From Hyaloraphidium curvatum (Eukaryota; Monoblepharomycota; Hyaloraphidiomycetes; Hyaloraphidiales; Hyaloraphidiaceae), in NCBI GenBank assembly GCA_025558095.1, contig JAIVFI010000015.1:186001-250000 (forward strand): 64,000 nucleotides of DNA, in the 5' to 3' direction. Position 1 is the first letter of the stretch; each line of letters starts with the position of its first letter. Below the pieces are notes generated by a model that ran no database searches, was not told where the DNA came from, and worked only from the letters and a program-made list of their open reading frames with translations. The position numbers were made by a program, and so were the translations under genes. Of this stretch, positions 54,401 to 63,583 are shown in pieces.

Positions 54401-54461
54401 GGAGCCGGCGCGGCGTGGCGGGCCCACTGAAGAACGCGGCTATGTTGAACAAATACACCAT
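51445..54461 (-). CDS. Chimeric high-affinity iron transporter: Ftr1 permease with a ceruloplasmin-type ferroxidase nested in the TM6-TM7 loop
   Basis: Predicted single-chain Fe(II) oxidase and Fe(III) permease of the plasma membrane. Eight exons: 54461-54428, 54368-53578, 53526-52942, 52886-52646, 52587-52261, 52205-52079, 52022-51821, 51759-51445; introns 51-61 nt; 873 aa. Residues 1-~298 are Ftr1: R15ETLE and R221EGLE iron-translocation motifs and six helices, the sixth being LISAIFLFFIAAGLAAGAA. Residues ~383-720 are a two-cupredoxin ceruloplasmin/hephaestin-type oxidase: YYIAAEIVTWDYAP, H484PH486G, H539SH541, H658, H661WH663 and H702CHVSDHIHAGM713. Ftr1 then resumes: LTACCSEESNAFFQIMN, ALVGWRAVGTVATV (TM7) and a charged cytosolic tail. 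After the intron at 53527-53577 the oxidase part has no ATG of its own before residue ~434, so a separate oxidase gene is unlikely. Confidence 0.88.
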
Positions 54462-55037
54462 CGTGGCCCGCCTCCGTACTCGAAGGGCACGCTTTGAGAC
54501 CAATTGTGGCGCAAAAGACGGCGAGAGACCCGCCGGAACGAAAAGCGAGCGGGATGCACAGGGAAGAAAGCGGGGGTCAGCGGAAGTGGCGAACCCGCAC
54601 AAAGCGGCGGGATCCGCCCTCTCACCGGCCGTCTGGATGCCGAGGGCTCGGGACAGCCCTTCGGAACGGTCGCGGGGCGACGGCGAGGCCCTCTGGCCCG
54701 GGCGTGTCGCGAGTTTGTGCGGCCGTCGGAACCTTGGATGAGCAATTCCCAAGCGCTGGGAACCCAACGGCCTGGCTGAGCCTCCTCCACCTCGGAACTC
54801 GGAAGCGATCCCGGACCCAATCAGTTCCTATCGAATGCTAGAAAACAGCTGGTCTGACGCCGAAGGTCTGGATGCGTTCTGGCCCGGCTACGGAGCGCCA
54901 AGGAGGGATGACAACCATAGCTCTCCAAAACCCAGGTGCCATTGCGCCGGGAGCGTCGGGCGTCGGGCAAGTTCGGCCAACCCAGGCTTTCGAGAGGCAA
55001 ACTGGTAGTTATCACCACAGGAACGATACAAAGCAGG
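54462..55037. other. Intergenic, promoter side of the iron transporter gene
   Basis: 576 bp between the LRRC57-like stop and the start of the Ftr1-ferroxidase gene, both minus strand. It must contain the transporter promoter. I did not find a convincing cluster of GATA-type (iron regulator) sites by eye. Confidence 0.35.
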
Positions 55038-55972
55038 CTACATCAACTGATCTATCTTCCCCTTTCGTCTCGCAGCATACTAGGTTGATGTGGGCGTGAG
55101 CTCAAAGGACGGATGTTGAACGAAGGCAACTCACGGCATCATAGTTCGGTAGTTTCACGATGTCTGACTCCGTCATTTGCGGGTTCCGGGAAAGATCCAC
55201 CTGGGCGACCGGAGTCTTCAAAAAGATCTCGCCGGGAAACGTCCGAAGGCCGTTGCCCGCTAGCCTCAAGATTTTGAGACGCGGGAGCTCGCTCAGCGTC
55301 GCAGGCACGTCTGTGAGCTGGTTGTCGTCCAGAACAAGTTCTTCCAAAGAGGGCATGCCGCCCAGCGTGAGCGGGATGGAACGCAGCACGTTCTTCGACA
55401 CATCGAGCTTTATGAGCTGTCGGAGCGCGCCAATCTCGATCGGCAGGGAGGTCAGCTTGTTGGAAGAAAGGTTCAACGTCCGCAAGTTGCCGAGCGAAGC
55501 AATCTCGGGCGGGATCGAGGTCAGCTGGTTCGCGGCCAGCTGGAGGTTCTCAAGCTTGGACAACCGGAACAGTTGCGGCGGAAGGGAAGTGAGCTCGTTT
55601 GCTGGCACACAAATTAGCCGCGGAGACTTGGAACGGCCGCGAGCTCCCACAGGAGAAGTTCAGAAGCTTTAATGAGACGAAGAGAGCGATTTCCGGAGGA
55701 ATGGCGCTGAATCTGTCCTTTCGCCATCAGAAACGCGCCGCACAGGACCGAATCGAATGCCCACTTGTTAACGCTGAGGTCGAATGACCGAATCTGGTCC
55801 ACGGGCGCGTCCTGTGTGAACTTCTTTGGTATCTCTTTCAGCTTCGCGTTTGTGAGGGTCAGGACCCCAGTCTTGGTAGACCGCTCCACGCGAGTCCTGC
55901 AGCAAACGCGTTGACGCTTCCATGCGTCGTTCCTGTGGCTTAAGCCCACGTTTTTGACTGCTTCTGCCCCAT
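55038..55972 (-). CDS. LRRC57: LRRC57-like leucine-rich repeat protein, N-myristoylation signal
   Basis: Small LRR protein thought to attach to membranes; molecular role unknown. Exons 55972-55950, 55896-55765, 55712-55651, 55601-55135, 55079-55038; introns 53, 52, 49, 55 nt; 241 aa, against about 239 for animal LRRC57. The first exon is only 23 nt and encodes MGQKQSKT, a good N-myristoylation sequence. KTGVLTLTNAKLKEIP is the orthologue signature. About seven LRRs follow (FDLSVNKFSAIPPEI and LLNFSSNELTSLPPQL, both across splices; LQLAANQLTSIPPEI; LNLSSNKLTSLPIEI). The end NYDAYAARRKGK matches the LRRC57 tail. Divergent from the P450 gene. Confidence 0.9.
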
Positions 55973-56189
55973 TCTGAGCAGTGTTTGATGCGTGCGGATC
56001 GACATCTCATCAACGCGGGCCCCGCCCGCGGCCGGCGGCAAAATACCGCCCGCTCCCGATCCGATTCGGTTGACACTCGCTGAAACCGCCTGCACGGGGC
56101 TCACCGACCCGGCTCGCTTGATCCGGCGACGACGCGGCCGAAGCTGACGTGCGCGCTGTCGTCGACGCGTCCGCGATCCGGTAGCCGAA
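55973..56189. promoter_or_regulatory. Divergent promoter region, LRRC57 / P450
   Basis: 217 bp between opposite start codons; both promoters must fit here. No TATA-like box seen. Confidence 0.45.
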
Positions 56190-58007
56190 ATGACTCTCCA
56201 TACGGCTTGGACCTTCGTCCTCGCGGCGCTGGTTGCAGGACCTCTACTGTTATTTGCCTTCAAGGGGGTTCGCCTCGTCGTTTCGAACCTTCTCGCTCGC
56301 CGCGCTCTTGAATATGCCGGCTTCGTGGTGCCTCGGACGCCCGGTTTCTCGTACTTGAAAGGCCACCTGGACCTCTTCATCCGATGCACCGGCCAGGTGT
56401 CGGCCGTGATAATGTGGCTCCGAGCAAACATGCCGGAACTCCAGGAGAAGACTTTCTCCATGTATTTGAGCTTCTTCTTCACGATGATCGTGTCGACCGA
56501 TCCCGATGTCGCCTACCAGGTGCTCCACAAGAAGAACTACGACAAGCAGGACTACGAGACCATCCGTGACGTTGTCGGCAACAGCCTCTTGACGGCCAAC
56601 GGCGAGCCGTGGGCGCGGAAGAGGCGGATTATGAACCACGGGTTCAAGCCGGAGATGATCAAGTCGATGGTTCCGACCTTTGCTCACTACGCACGCCTCA
56701 TGTGCGACATGATCGAACGGGACCTCAGGTCGCGTCCTGAAGGGCCGCAGTCGGCCTGGATCGACATGGCCGAGGTCTTTTCCAAAGCTACCCTGGACAT
56801 CATCGGGGACGTTGCCTTTGGCCACAAGGTCTGTTGATTGCTTGAAACGGGGCTTCGTGGGCGCTGAACAACTCTGTCGGTCTCAGTTCAACTTCACCAT
56901 TTCCCCCGTCAACGACGCCAGGGTCTCGAGCATCAAAGAGATGGTTTACATGTCCCTGTCGGAGCCCGCGAAGCTCCTATCCAACCCGTTGCGGATGATA
57001 ACACACCCCAGGCGGACCTACCAGTACTACCGCCACCTTCGCAAGTTCAAAGCCCTGGGAATGGACATCGTTCGCCGCGCGCGAACACGGGCCGAGGCGT
57101 TGGCTCGCGCAGATTCCAAGGACGCCGGTGACAGCATCCTTGGCCTCATCCTCAAGATGGGCACCCTGAGCGAGGACGACAAGCTCTCGGAGTCGGATCT
57201 GCTTGACGAGATCATGACCTTCCTCGTCGCAGGGTATGCTTGCGACCTCTTTGCAACGTACTGTAGCTAAAGAGCCCGCCCGCAGCCACGAGACCACGGC
57301 GGGAACGGCGTCGTTTGCCCTCCTCTACCTTGCCAAGCACCCGGATTGCCTGGCAAAGGCGGTTGCCGAGGTCGACTCGATTCTCCTCACGCGCGACGCA
57401 CCTTGCGGGTACGAGGAGCAGCACCGCATGGATTACTTGCTCGCGGTGTTTCGCGAGGTTTTGCGGCTTCATCCCGTCGCTCCGGCGGCCATGCGGATTG
57501 CACCTGCGGGCGAAATCATCGACGGCAAAGTTTTGAAGAGACCGACGCCGGTCTTTATTCCGTACGTGCACTTTTCCACACATGACGCCCTCTCACCACA
57601 TCCCTCTATGACGTCTAACTATTCACAGTTACGTCGGCCTCCATCGGAATCGAGAACTTTGGGGCGCAGACGCTGACGAGTTCAGACCGGAGCGCTGGCT
57701 CGGAGCGAGCCCGATCAAGCATCCAATGGCATATGTGCCCTTCTCCAACGGCCCGCGCATCTGCATCGGCAAGGATCTCGCCATGCTCGAGTTCAGGGTG
57801 CTCATGGCGACCTTCTTGCGGCGGTTTCGCTGGCGCATACCGCGAGACCTCGCGTACCGCGACGACGTCCGCGACGGGGATCCCGACTGTTCCGCGGAAC
57901 CGACAGACCGCGCCGCTCTCCCGCCGGGGTTCGAGGTCGCATACAACGAGCAGATCACGCAACGGCCGCGGGAATGCGTCGTGGAGATCCTCGGGCTCCG
58001 AGATTGA
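56190..58007 (+). CDS. Cytochrome P450 monooxygenase (microsomal type)
   Basis: Heme-thiolate oxygenase, substrate unknown. Exons 56190-56828, 56887-57233, 57286-57561, 57629-58007; introns 58, 52, 67 nt; 546 aa. N-terminal anchor (FVLAALVAGPLLLFAF); helix C region (GEPWARKRRIMNHGFKP); I-helix AGHETTAGTA, completed by a splice; ExxR in VFREVLRLHP; PERF-type EFRPERWLG; and heme-binding FSNGPRICIGKDLA with ligand C466. All P450 essentials are present, so it should be active. The long F-G/H region (LSSNPLRM..RTYQYYRHL) gives no family away; CYP3/4/102-like clans are possible. Its stop is only 17 bp from the stop of the convergent next gene. Confidence 0.93.
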
Positions 58008-58024
58008 TGTGAACCATAGAGTTC

Positions 58025-59371
58025 TTAGTACGTGCTGTACCTCATTGCCTGGTACCGATCGTCCTGGTATCTGCCCGACTGCCCGTAGGACGTGCTTGAG
58101 CCCGAGCCCACCCTGGGCACGCCATTTCGCGACGACGACGAGCTGGCGGGTGGTGCGGCGTAGGAGTCGTAGATGCCACCGTACGGCTGGTAGTTGCGCG
58201 TTGTCCTCATTTCCGGGGCCGTACGGGTGCGCTCCGGCTGGTGCCTGCCCCGGTACGGATCGCGGGAGTCTCGGTAAGGGTCCTGGGGGTCGTGGTACGG
58301 GTCTCTGGATTCCCGGTACCGCCGGGAAGCTCCGAGGTCGCGCCAGTCGGGCGGTTCACCCTGCTTGAGGGCGGCGATCGTTTCCGGAGGTAGCCAGGGG
58401 AATCGCTCGTCCAGCGTCGGCGGAGGAGGCGGGCGCGACGGCTGGGGAGGCGGTCGTGGGCGCTGGGAGCGCGAGGCTCGCGGAGGCGGTTGAGGAGGAT
58501 GGGGATGATGAGGAAGATCGGGCGACGGCGGCGGGTGCGGCGGCGACGGCGTGCGAGGGAGCATGGGAGACCCGGGAGGGGAGCGGGCAGAGAGTTCCGA
58601 GGCCGGAGGGGAGTTGCTGCCCCGGCTGCTGCCGCCCAAGAGACTCTTATCGTCGTGCGGCTTCCTCTTGATGAAGATGATGAGGGCTGCGAGGACGGCG
58701 GCGAGAAAGACGGAGCCTGCCAAGGTGATGCCGATGATCGCCCCGGTAGACAGCCCCGACGACGTGGGCGGAGCGGCGGCGCTCGCCGAGACGCCGTTGG
58801 CACTGATGACCCCCGTGCCAGTGGGCCGGGCCGTTGATGTCACGGATGTCGAGGCTTCCGTCGGGCTCAGGTAGACGAGTCCCGGCGTCTTCGTGGTCGT
58901 CGCGGGCGTTGCTGTAGTCCGCGTAGTCGTGGTGGTGGTCGTCTCGGCGAGGGTGGCAGCGGGCGCCGCGTCGCTGGCCGCGGGGTCGGGTTCGACGACC
59001 GAGGGGCCCACGAGCACGCCGTCGTCGCCGGCGGCATCCGTGGCTTGCTTCTCGTCGCCCACCGCCTTCGGGTACTCGCGCAGCCGGTCGGCGGGGATGT
59101 CCGTCTTGCAGTCCACGACGAAGGTCGTCGCGGCGTCGTACGAGAGCTTCGCGCCCGGCGGGCACGACGTCTGCACGCACTCGATGTAGCGCGGGCACTG
59201 CGCCGCGAGCTCGGTCGATGTCACCGAAGGCATTTCGATGAGCGGCGCGATGGTGTCGGCATAGCATTTGGCGTCATCGCAGTCCGTGGGGCAGGTGTAA
59301 TCGTTGCAGGCCGCCTGCCGCGGTTCCGGCTCCTGGCGGCGCCGCGGTGCCGAGCGCCTCCGGCGGCCCAT
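58025..59371 (-). CDS. Single-pass membrane protein, Mid2/WSC-like sensor architecture
   Basis: Single exon, 448 aa, ATG at 59371. Order of parts: Cys-rich ectodomain (CNDYTCPTDCDDAKC, CPRYIECVQTSCPPG, DCKTD) resembling a small fungal extracellular domain; Thr/Ser/Pro-rich stalk (TTTTTTTRTTATPATTT); transmembrane helix GAIIGITLAGSVFLAAVLAA with stop-transfer FIKRK; and a Pro-rich cytosolic tail ending in Tyr/Arg/Ser repeats with recurring DPY units. This is the layout of cell-wall stress sensors and related fungal signalling receptors. No signal peptide follows the chosen ATG; an unrecognised 5' exon may supply one. Confidence 0.7.
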   Translation of the reverse strand: MGRRRRSAPRRRQEPEPRQAACNDYTCPTDCDDAKCYADTIAPLIEMPSVTSTELAAQCPRYIECVQTSCPPGAKLSYDAATTFVVDCKTDIPADRLREYPKAVGDEKQATDAAGDDGVLVGPSVVEPDPAASDAAPAATLAETTTTTTTRTTATPATTTKTPGLVYLSPTEASTSVTSTARPTGTGVISANGVSASAAAPPTSSGLSTGAIIGITLAGSVFLAAVLAALIIFIKRKPHDDKSLLGGSSRGSNSPPASELSARSPPGSPMLPRTPSPPHPPPSPDLPHHPHPPQPPPRASRSQRPRPPPQPSRPPPPPTLDERFPWLPPETIAALKQGEPPDWRDLGASRRYRESRDPYHDPQDPYRDSRDPYRGRHQPERTRTAPEMRTTRNYQPYGGIYDSYAAPPASSSSSRNGVPRVGSGSSTSYGQSGRYQDDRYQAMRYSTY

Positions 59372-59636
59372 TGCGGGCTCTCTACGACGGTCCGTTCAGC
59401 ACGGCAGAGGACTTTGGAGGAGCTCGGCGGCGTGAGACGAGTATGCGCCTTTGCGAAAATTGGGAGGGCGAAAAAGGATCAAAAGGTCCCCCGAGCCAAC
59501 GATGACAAACCGCCGCGCGCAGGCGTGCTGCAACAAGGCAGCGAAGGAACCGATTGAATAAAACGAGCCAGATTAGATTAGCAGATCACTACATACTCGC
59601 CACGCCGACCCGGAGAGGCCGGAAAAGCCGCCCGCC

Positions 59637-60590
59637 TCAGAACGACCAGCGCCCCCCGTCGTGCTCCGAGTTCGCGGGCCGATTCCTCCGCCGCACCGCC
59701 CGCCACACCTTCGTCAGCCCCGCCCGGACCTTCTGCAGCTTCGTCTGTGCGAGCGTGGCGTCCGCATCCCCCGCGACCGCCTTCCCCTCCTTCGCGGCCT
59801 TTTCCGCCGCCGCCGCCGCCGCCGCCCTCGCGCGGCGCTTCCTGACCTGCTGCCTCACCCACGTGTACATCCAGTACGCGTTCAACGGGAGGATCGCGGC
59901 GGCGATGGCGCCGATGGTGCGGTTCTCGCGGAAGAGGTCGGCCGTGAGCCAGGCGTGCCACAGGATGCGGGTGACGAAGTACGAGGAGCCGTAGCGCTTG
60001 TTGACCCGCACTTTGGGGTTCATGGCGCCGACGGCCAGCAGCACCATCGGCAGCTCCTCGAACCAGAAGAGGATGAAGACCGTCGGCAGCCTCGTGGCGA
60101 CGGCGTAGAGGGCGACGAACGAGTAGATGCAGTGGTGCACGTAGCCATTCAGCACCGTCATCTGCGAACGGTAGAAGATCACCCCGAAGGAGAGGTCCAG
60201 GAGCAGGTAGGCCTGGAAGAGCACCACGAGGTGGAAGCTCAGGTCCGTCGACCCGAAAACCGGGTACCGCTCAAAATCGTAGCGGTAAAGCACGAAGCCC
60301 ACAAGCGCGAGGAGTCCTGCGGCGGTCATGGTGGTGCACGACGCCAGCGTGAGCAACCAGCTCGACTGGCGCTCGAAGTCGACCGTCCGTTCGTACCCCT
60401 CCGACTGCCCGCGCAGGAACCACAGCCGGCCGGCGGCGAAAAAGGCCGTGTAAAAGGCGATGCTGGCCGCCAGCGACCAGAGAAACGTCGGGTGCGAGAG
60501 CACGGCGGGGAGCGTCTCGAGAAAAGGTCCCGCGGGGAACGGCGCGGGGTATTCGGCGCTGTACGCCGGGAAGGACGCGGGGAACGGCAT
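59637..60590 (-). CDS. TLC-domain membrane protein
   Basis: TRAM/LAG1/CLN8-fold protein of the TLCD/TMEM56 kind. Single exon, 317 aa, ATG at 60590. Hydrophobic helices: TFLWSLAASIAFYTAFFA, SSWLLTLASCTTMTAAGLLA, LVVLFQAYLLLDLSFGVIFY, HHCIYSFVALYAV, VFILFWFEELPMVLLAV and the last near GAIAAAILPLNAYWMYTWV. The paired histidines in NGYVHHCIYS are the TLC signature. Ala-rich, Lys/Arg-rich C-terminus, probably cytosolic. Ceramide synthase activity is not implied: the Lag1 motif HHxxTxxLI is not present. Confidence 0.82.
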   Translation of the reverse strand: MPFPASFPAYSAEYPAPFPAGPFLETLPAVLSHPTFLWSLAASIAFYTAFFAAGRLWFLRGQSEGYERTVDFERQSSWLLTLASCTTMTAAGLLALVGFVLYRYDFERYPVFGSTDLSFHLVVLFQAYLLLDLSFGVIFYRSQMTVLNGYVHHCIYSFVALYAVATRLPTVFILFWFEELPMVLLAVGAMNPKVRVNKRYGSSYFVTRILWHAWLTADLFRENRTIGAIAAAILPLNAYWMYTWVRQQVRKRRARAAAAAAAEKAAKEGKAVAGDADATLAQTKLQKVRAGLTKVWRAVRRRNRPANSEHDGGRWSF

Positions 60591-60876
60591 CGTGCCGGCC
60601 GCGGGGGAGAGCAGCGATCCCGAGGGAAGAACAGGCGCGATGGCCTCCTTCAGGCGCGGAGCCGGCCCGGATGCTCGCCCGACCTTTGGGGATCACGTGG
60701 AATGCACGGACCGATCACGTTGGGCACGAGAACGCCTTAACGCTCGTCCACTCTTGGATATTATAGGCAAAGTCCTACGTGACCTTCCGGCCCGATTCAC
60801 TCCCAGTTGGCCGCGCACGGCGCCTCCATCGTCGGCGTCACCATTCCCTCCCGATCGCCCAACACCGCCCCGCGCC

Positions 60877-62397
60877 TCAAGCGAGCGGCAGCCCCAGCGC
60901 CTCCGCGATCGCACCGGCAACATGCACCGCCGGATTATCGCACTTCCCCACCCTCGGCCCGTCGGGGAGCACCGGCACCCCGGGCGGGCACTCGCCCGCC
61001 GCGATGTCGCTGTTTGCCATCACCATGATCGTCGTCGCCCGCTCGCGGTGGCGCTGCAGGACGGTGTTGAACCCGGGGAGCTCGCCCGTGTGGCCGTACC
61101 AGCCGTTCGAATAGCCGAGGCCGAGGCCGTAGGAGCGGGAGGGCGAGTTGCCGGGGATCGAGAAATCGAACGAGTTGATGCGGGCGGCCTGCATTTCGGG
61201 GCCGAGGAAGCCCGGGCGGCCGTCGACCAGCGCCTTGGCGTAGGCGAGGAGGTCGTCCAGGGAGGAGATCATCGCGCCGGCGGCCCAGCCCCAGGAAGGG
61301 TTCCAATCGCTCGAGTCCGCGGGCTTCCCGTCGGCCTGGCCCTGGAGCGTGTATCCCCGCGCGTGCGGGTCGGGGAACGCGGCGTCCGTGGGGAACACGG
61401 TGTCCGACATGCCGAGGACGTCCAAAACGTTCTCCTGGATCACCTGGTGCAGGGGCTTGCCCGTGACCTGCTCGATCACCATGCCCAGCAGGATGGTGTT
61501 GGTGTTGGAGTAGAAGGTCCGCGTTCCGGGCTCGAAGCTGCCCTGCTCGGGCCCAAACTCGCCCGGGTTGTTTCTTACGATGTCGACCAGCCCGTCGGGG
61601 GTCCAGGGCTTGTACGGGTCCGCAAACAGCTGGTCCTGGAACCCTTCGTCGAAGGTGTAGCTCGGGATGCCGCTGCGCATCGAGGCCAGCTGGCGCAGCG
61701 TCGCCTCGGGGCGGGGCAGGCCGCCCACGTACTTGCCGATCGGGTCCTCGAGGCTGAGGTTGCCGCGCTCGGCGAGCTGCAGGAGCGCGCTGACGGTGAA
61801 GGTCTTTGTGACGCTCCCGATGCGCTGCCTCAGACCGGGTTCCATCGGGGACCTAGCGGGCCACTCCTGGGAGCCCAGCGTCGTCACCCAGCGGCCTTGG
61901 GATGTTTCGACCGCCACAATGAGGCCCGGTGCGCTGATCTCGGCAAAGGCTTTGGCGACCGCGCTTGCGAGAGCCTCCGATACGGTCCCCTTGCCGAGGT
62001 CGTCCCGGTGGACGACGACCGCGGAACCCAGGGCGCCCAGGGCGCGGCTGCACCATCCGTCGGGGCTGCCGTATCCGTCGTCCCCGTAGATCGCCTTGTG
62101 GATCGGCCCGCACTCGAGGTACGGCGTTGAGGACGTCCCGGTCGCGGCGAGGCCGTCGCAGCAGGTCCGGTCTCCGGCGACGACACAGGCCTGGCTGTCG
62201 ATGCTCATACAGGCCGAGTTGCCCCAGGGCGTGAGCTTAACCGGCAGCCATCCTCCGTTTGCCGCGATGCAGGTCCAGCCGGAGCCGGCAAAGACGGGCC
62301 CGCCCGCCGGTGCCACGCACACGGGGCCGGCGGCGACGAGCGCGGCGGGTGCCACGCAGGCGGCGGCAACAGCAGCGAGCGCAGCAGGAAGCCGCAT
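60877..62397 (-). CDS. Secreted class C beta-lactamase-fold serine hydrolase with N-terminal Cys-rich module
   Basis: Serine hydrolase of the AmpC/DD-peptidase/EstB superfamily, exported. Single exon, 506 aa, ATG at 62397 starting a signal peptide (LPAALAAVAAACVAPAALVAA). Residues ~25-118 are a Cys-rich module (CVAPAGGP, GWTCIA, ACMSIDSQAC, RTCC, LAATGT, YLECGPIH, DGWC). This module is also the C-terminal domain of the secreted protein at 25499-26606. The catalytic domain has S195VTK198 (SxxK), Y296SN (YxN) and H436TG (HxG, KTG equivalent), so it is likely active. Natural substrate unknown: esterase, amidase or D-peptidase are all possible. Shares a 121-bp divergent promoter region with TRAX. 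Confidence 0.9.
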   Translation of the reverse strand: MRLPAALAAVAAACVAPAALVAAGPVCVAPAGGPVFAGSGWTCIAANGGWLPVKLTPWGNSACMSIDSQACVVAGDRTCCDGLAATGTSSTPYLECGPIHKAIYGDDGYGSPDGWCSRALGALGSAVVVHRDDLGKGTVSEALASAVAKAFAEISAPGLIVAVETSQGRWVTTLGSQEWPARSPMEPGLRQRIGSVTKTFTVSALLQLAERGNLSLEDPIGKYVGGLPRPEATLRQLASMRSGIPSYTFDEGFQDQLFADPYKPWTPDGLVDIVRNNPGEFGPEQGSFEPGTRTFYSNTNTILLGMVIEQVTGKPLHQVIQENVLDVLGMSDTVFPTDAAFPDPHARGYTLQGQADGKPADSSDWNPSWGWAAGAMISSLDDLLAYAKALVDGRPGFLGPEMQAARINSFDFSIPGNSPSRSYGLGLGYSNGWYGHTGELPGFNTVLQRHRERATTIMVMANSDIAAGECPPGVPVLPDGPRVGKCDNPAVHVAGAIAEALGLPLA

Positions 62398-62518
62398 CGT
62401 TCGAGTGGGCCGTTTGGATTTCGAAGGGGGATTCGCGGGTTTAAAAGCGCCCGCGTCCGCAGCCTCGCTCAGCCCGATCGACCGGCCGCACGCGTCGACT
62501 CCAACGCGGACCGACGAA
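62398..62518. promoter_or_regulatory. Divergent promoter region, serine hydrolase / TRAX
   Basis: 121 bp between two opposite start codons, the shortest divergent spacing in the window. A possible TATA-like TTTAAAAG lies near 62440. Confidence 0.45.
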
Positions 62519-63476
62519 ATGGCGCTGCAGGAGTTCTTCACGGAGTGCTCGCGCGCTCTGGACGACAATGTAGCGGTCCCCGTGGCGCACGGGCCGTGGC
62601 CGTTCCTGTTGCGGTCCTGACGCGTCCGCCCGCCGCAGAACGACCGGCGCGAGCGCATCATCAAGCAGTCGCGCGACGTGACGATCCTCAGCAAGCGCAT
62701 GATCTTCCTGCTGCACCGGTGCGTTGCCGCCCCCCAATCCCCCGATTCGGTGTTGAGACGCGTCCGCCCCCAGCGCGACGCCGCAGACGCTGCCCGCCGT
62801 GCTCGCCGAGGCCGCCGAGAAGCAGGCCGAGCTGCTCTCCCTCATCCGCGCGCTGCGCCCCGAGCTGACCGGCCAGCGGCTGTTCCGCCACCACCGCTCC
62901 GTCGCGGGCGGCGTGGAGGAGTTCGTCGAGGCGGCAACCTTCCTGCGCTACGCCTCGCACGGCCGCGTGCCGTCCTTCGCTGAGATGCGCGCCGAGTTCG
63001 AGGCCGCAACGGGCATGCCGCTCGGCGCCGTGGACTACCTGACCGGCCTGGGCGACCTCACGGGGGAGCTCATGCGCGCGTGCCTCAACGCGGCGGCGAG
63101 GTCCGACGCGCAGGCGGCCGTGCGCGCGTGCGAGGCCGTGCGGGACATCGAGCGGGCGTATCCCGTCGCCGAATTGGCAGCGGCGGGGTGCCTGGGGGGG
63201 TACGGGGTGAGGAAAAAGGTGGACGAGATGCGGAACAGCGTGCGCAAGTGCGAGGCCGCGTGCGCGGCGCTGCGGCTGAGGGGGATGGAGAAGGTGCCCG
63301 GCAGGGTGATGGGGCTCGTCGAGGAGGAGGAGGAGGAGGGCGAGGCGGAGGTTCCGAGGCCGGCGAGCGCGCCGAGGGCGCGGGGAGGCTCGGCCGCACG
63401 GGGGCGCGGGCGGGGACGCGGGCGGGGAGACCGCGGGGACAATCCGGCTCCGATGGAGGACGTAGAGACAGGGTGA
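62519..63476 (+). CDS. TSNAX: Translin-associated factor X (TRAX/TSNAX)
   Basis: TRAX pairs with translin in the C3PO ribonuclease, which degrades small RNA fragments and tRNA leaders. Exons 62519-62569, 62639-62718, 62774-63476; introns 69 and 55 nt; 277 aa. The family start (NDRRERIIKQSRDVTILSKR) and IFLLHR are completed by splicing. The conserved middle includes VEEFVEAATFLRYA, YLTGLGDLTGELMR and VRKKVDEMRNSVRKCE. The acidic EEEEEEGE stretch and the RGRGRGRGRGDRGD tail are additions not typical of animal TRAX; the RG tail suggests RNA contact. No translin gene is in the window. Confidence 0.9.
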
Positions 63477-63583
63477 ATTCAACGAAAAGCTGCCATCTGA
63501 GCTTTGAACTCTTCCTTTCCCCGGGTATCGCCTGCGAAGAAACCGGCAAAGTCCTGGCGCACCAAGCTCTGCGCCTCGGAGCC

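Noticed and set aside
60460-62130. 556-codon plus-strand frame opposite the serine hydrolase and TLC genes
   Set aside because: Antisense shadow of two genes with clear catalytic or structural motifs on the minus strand.
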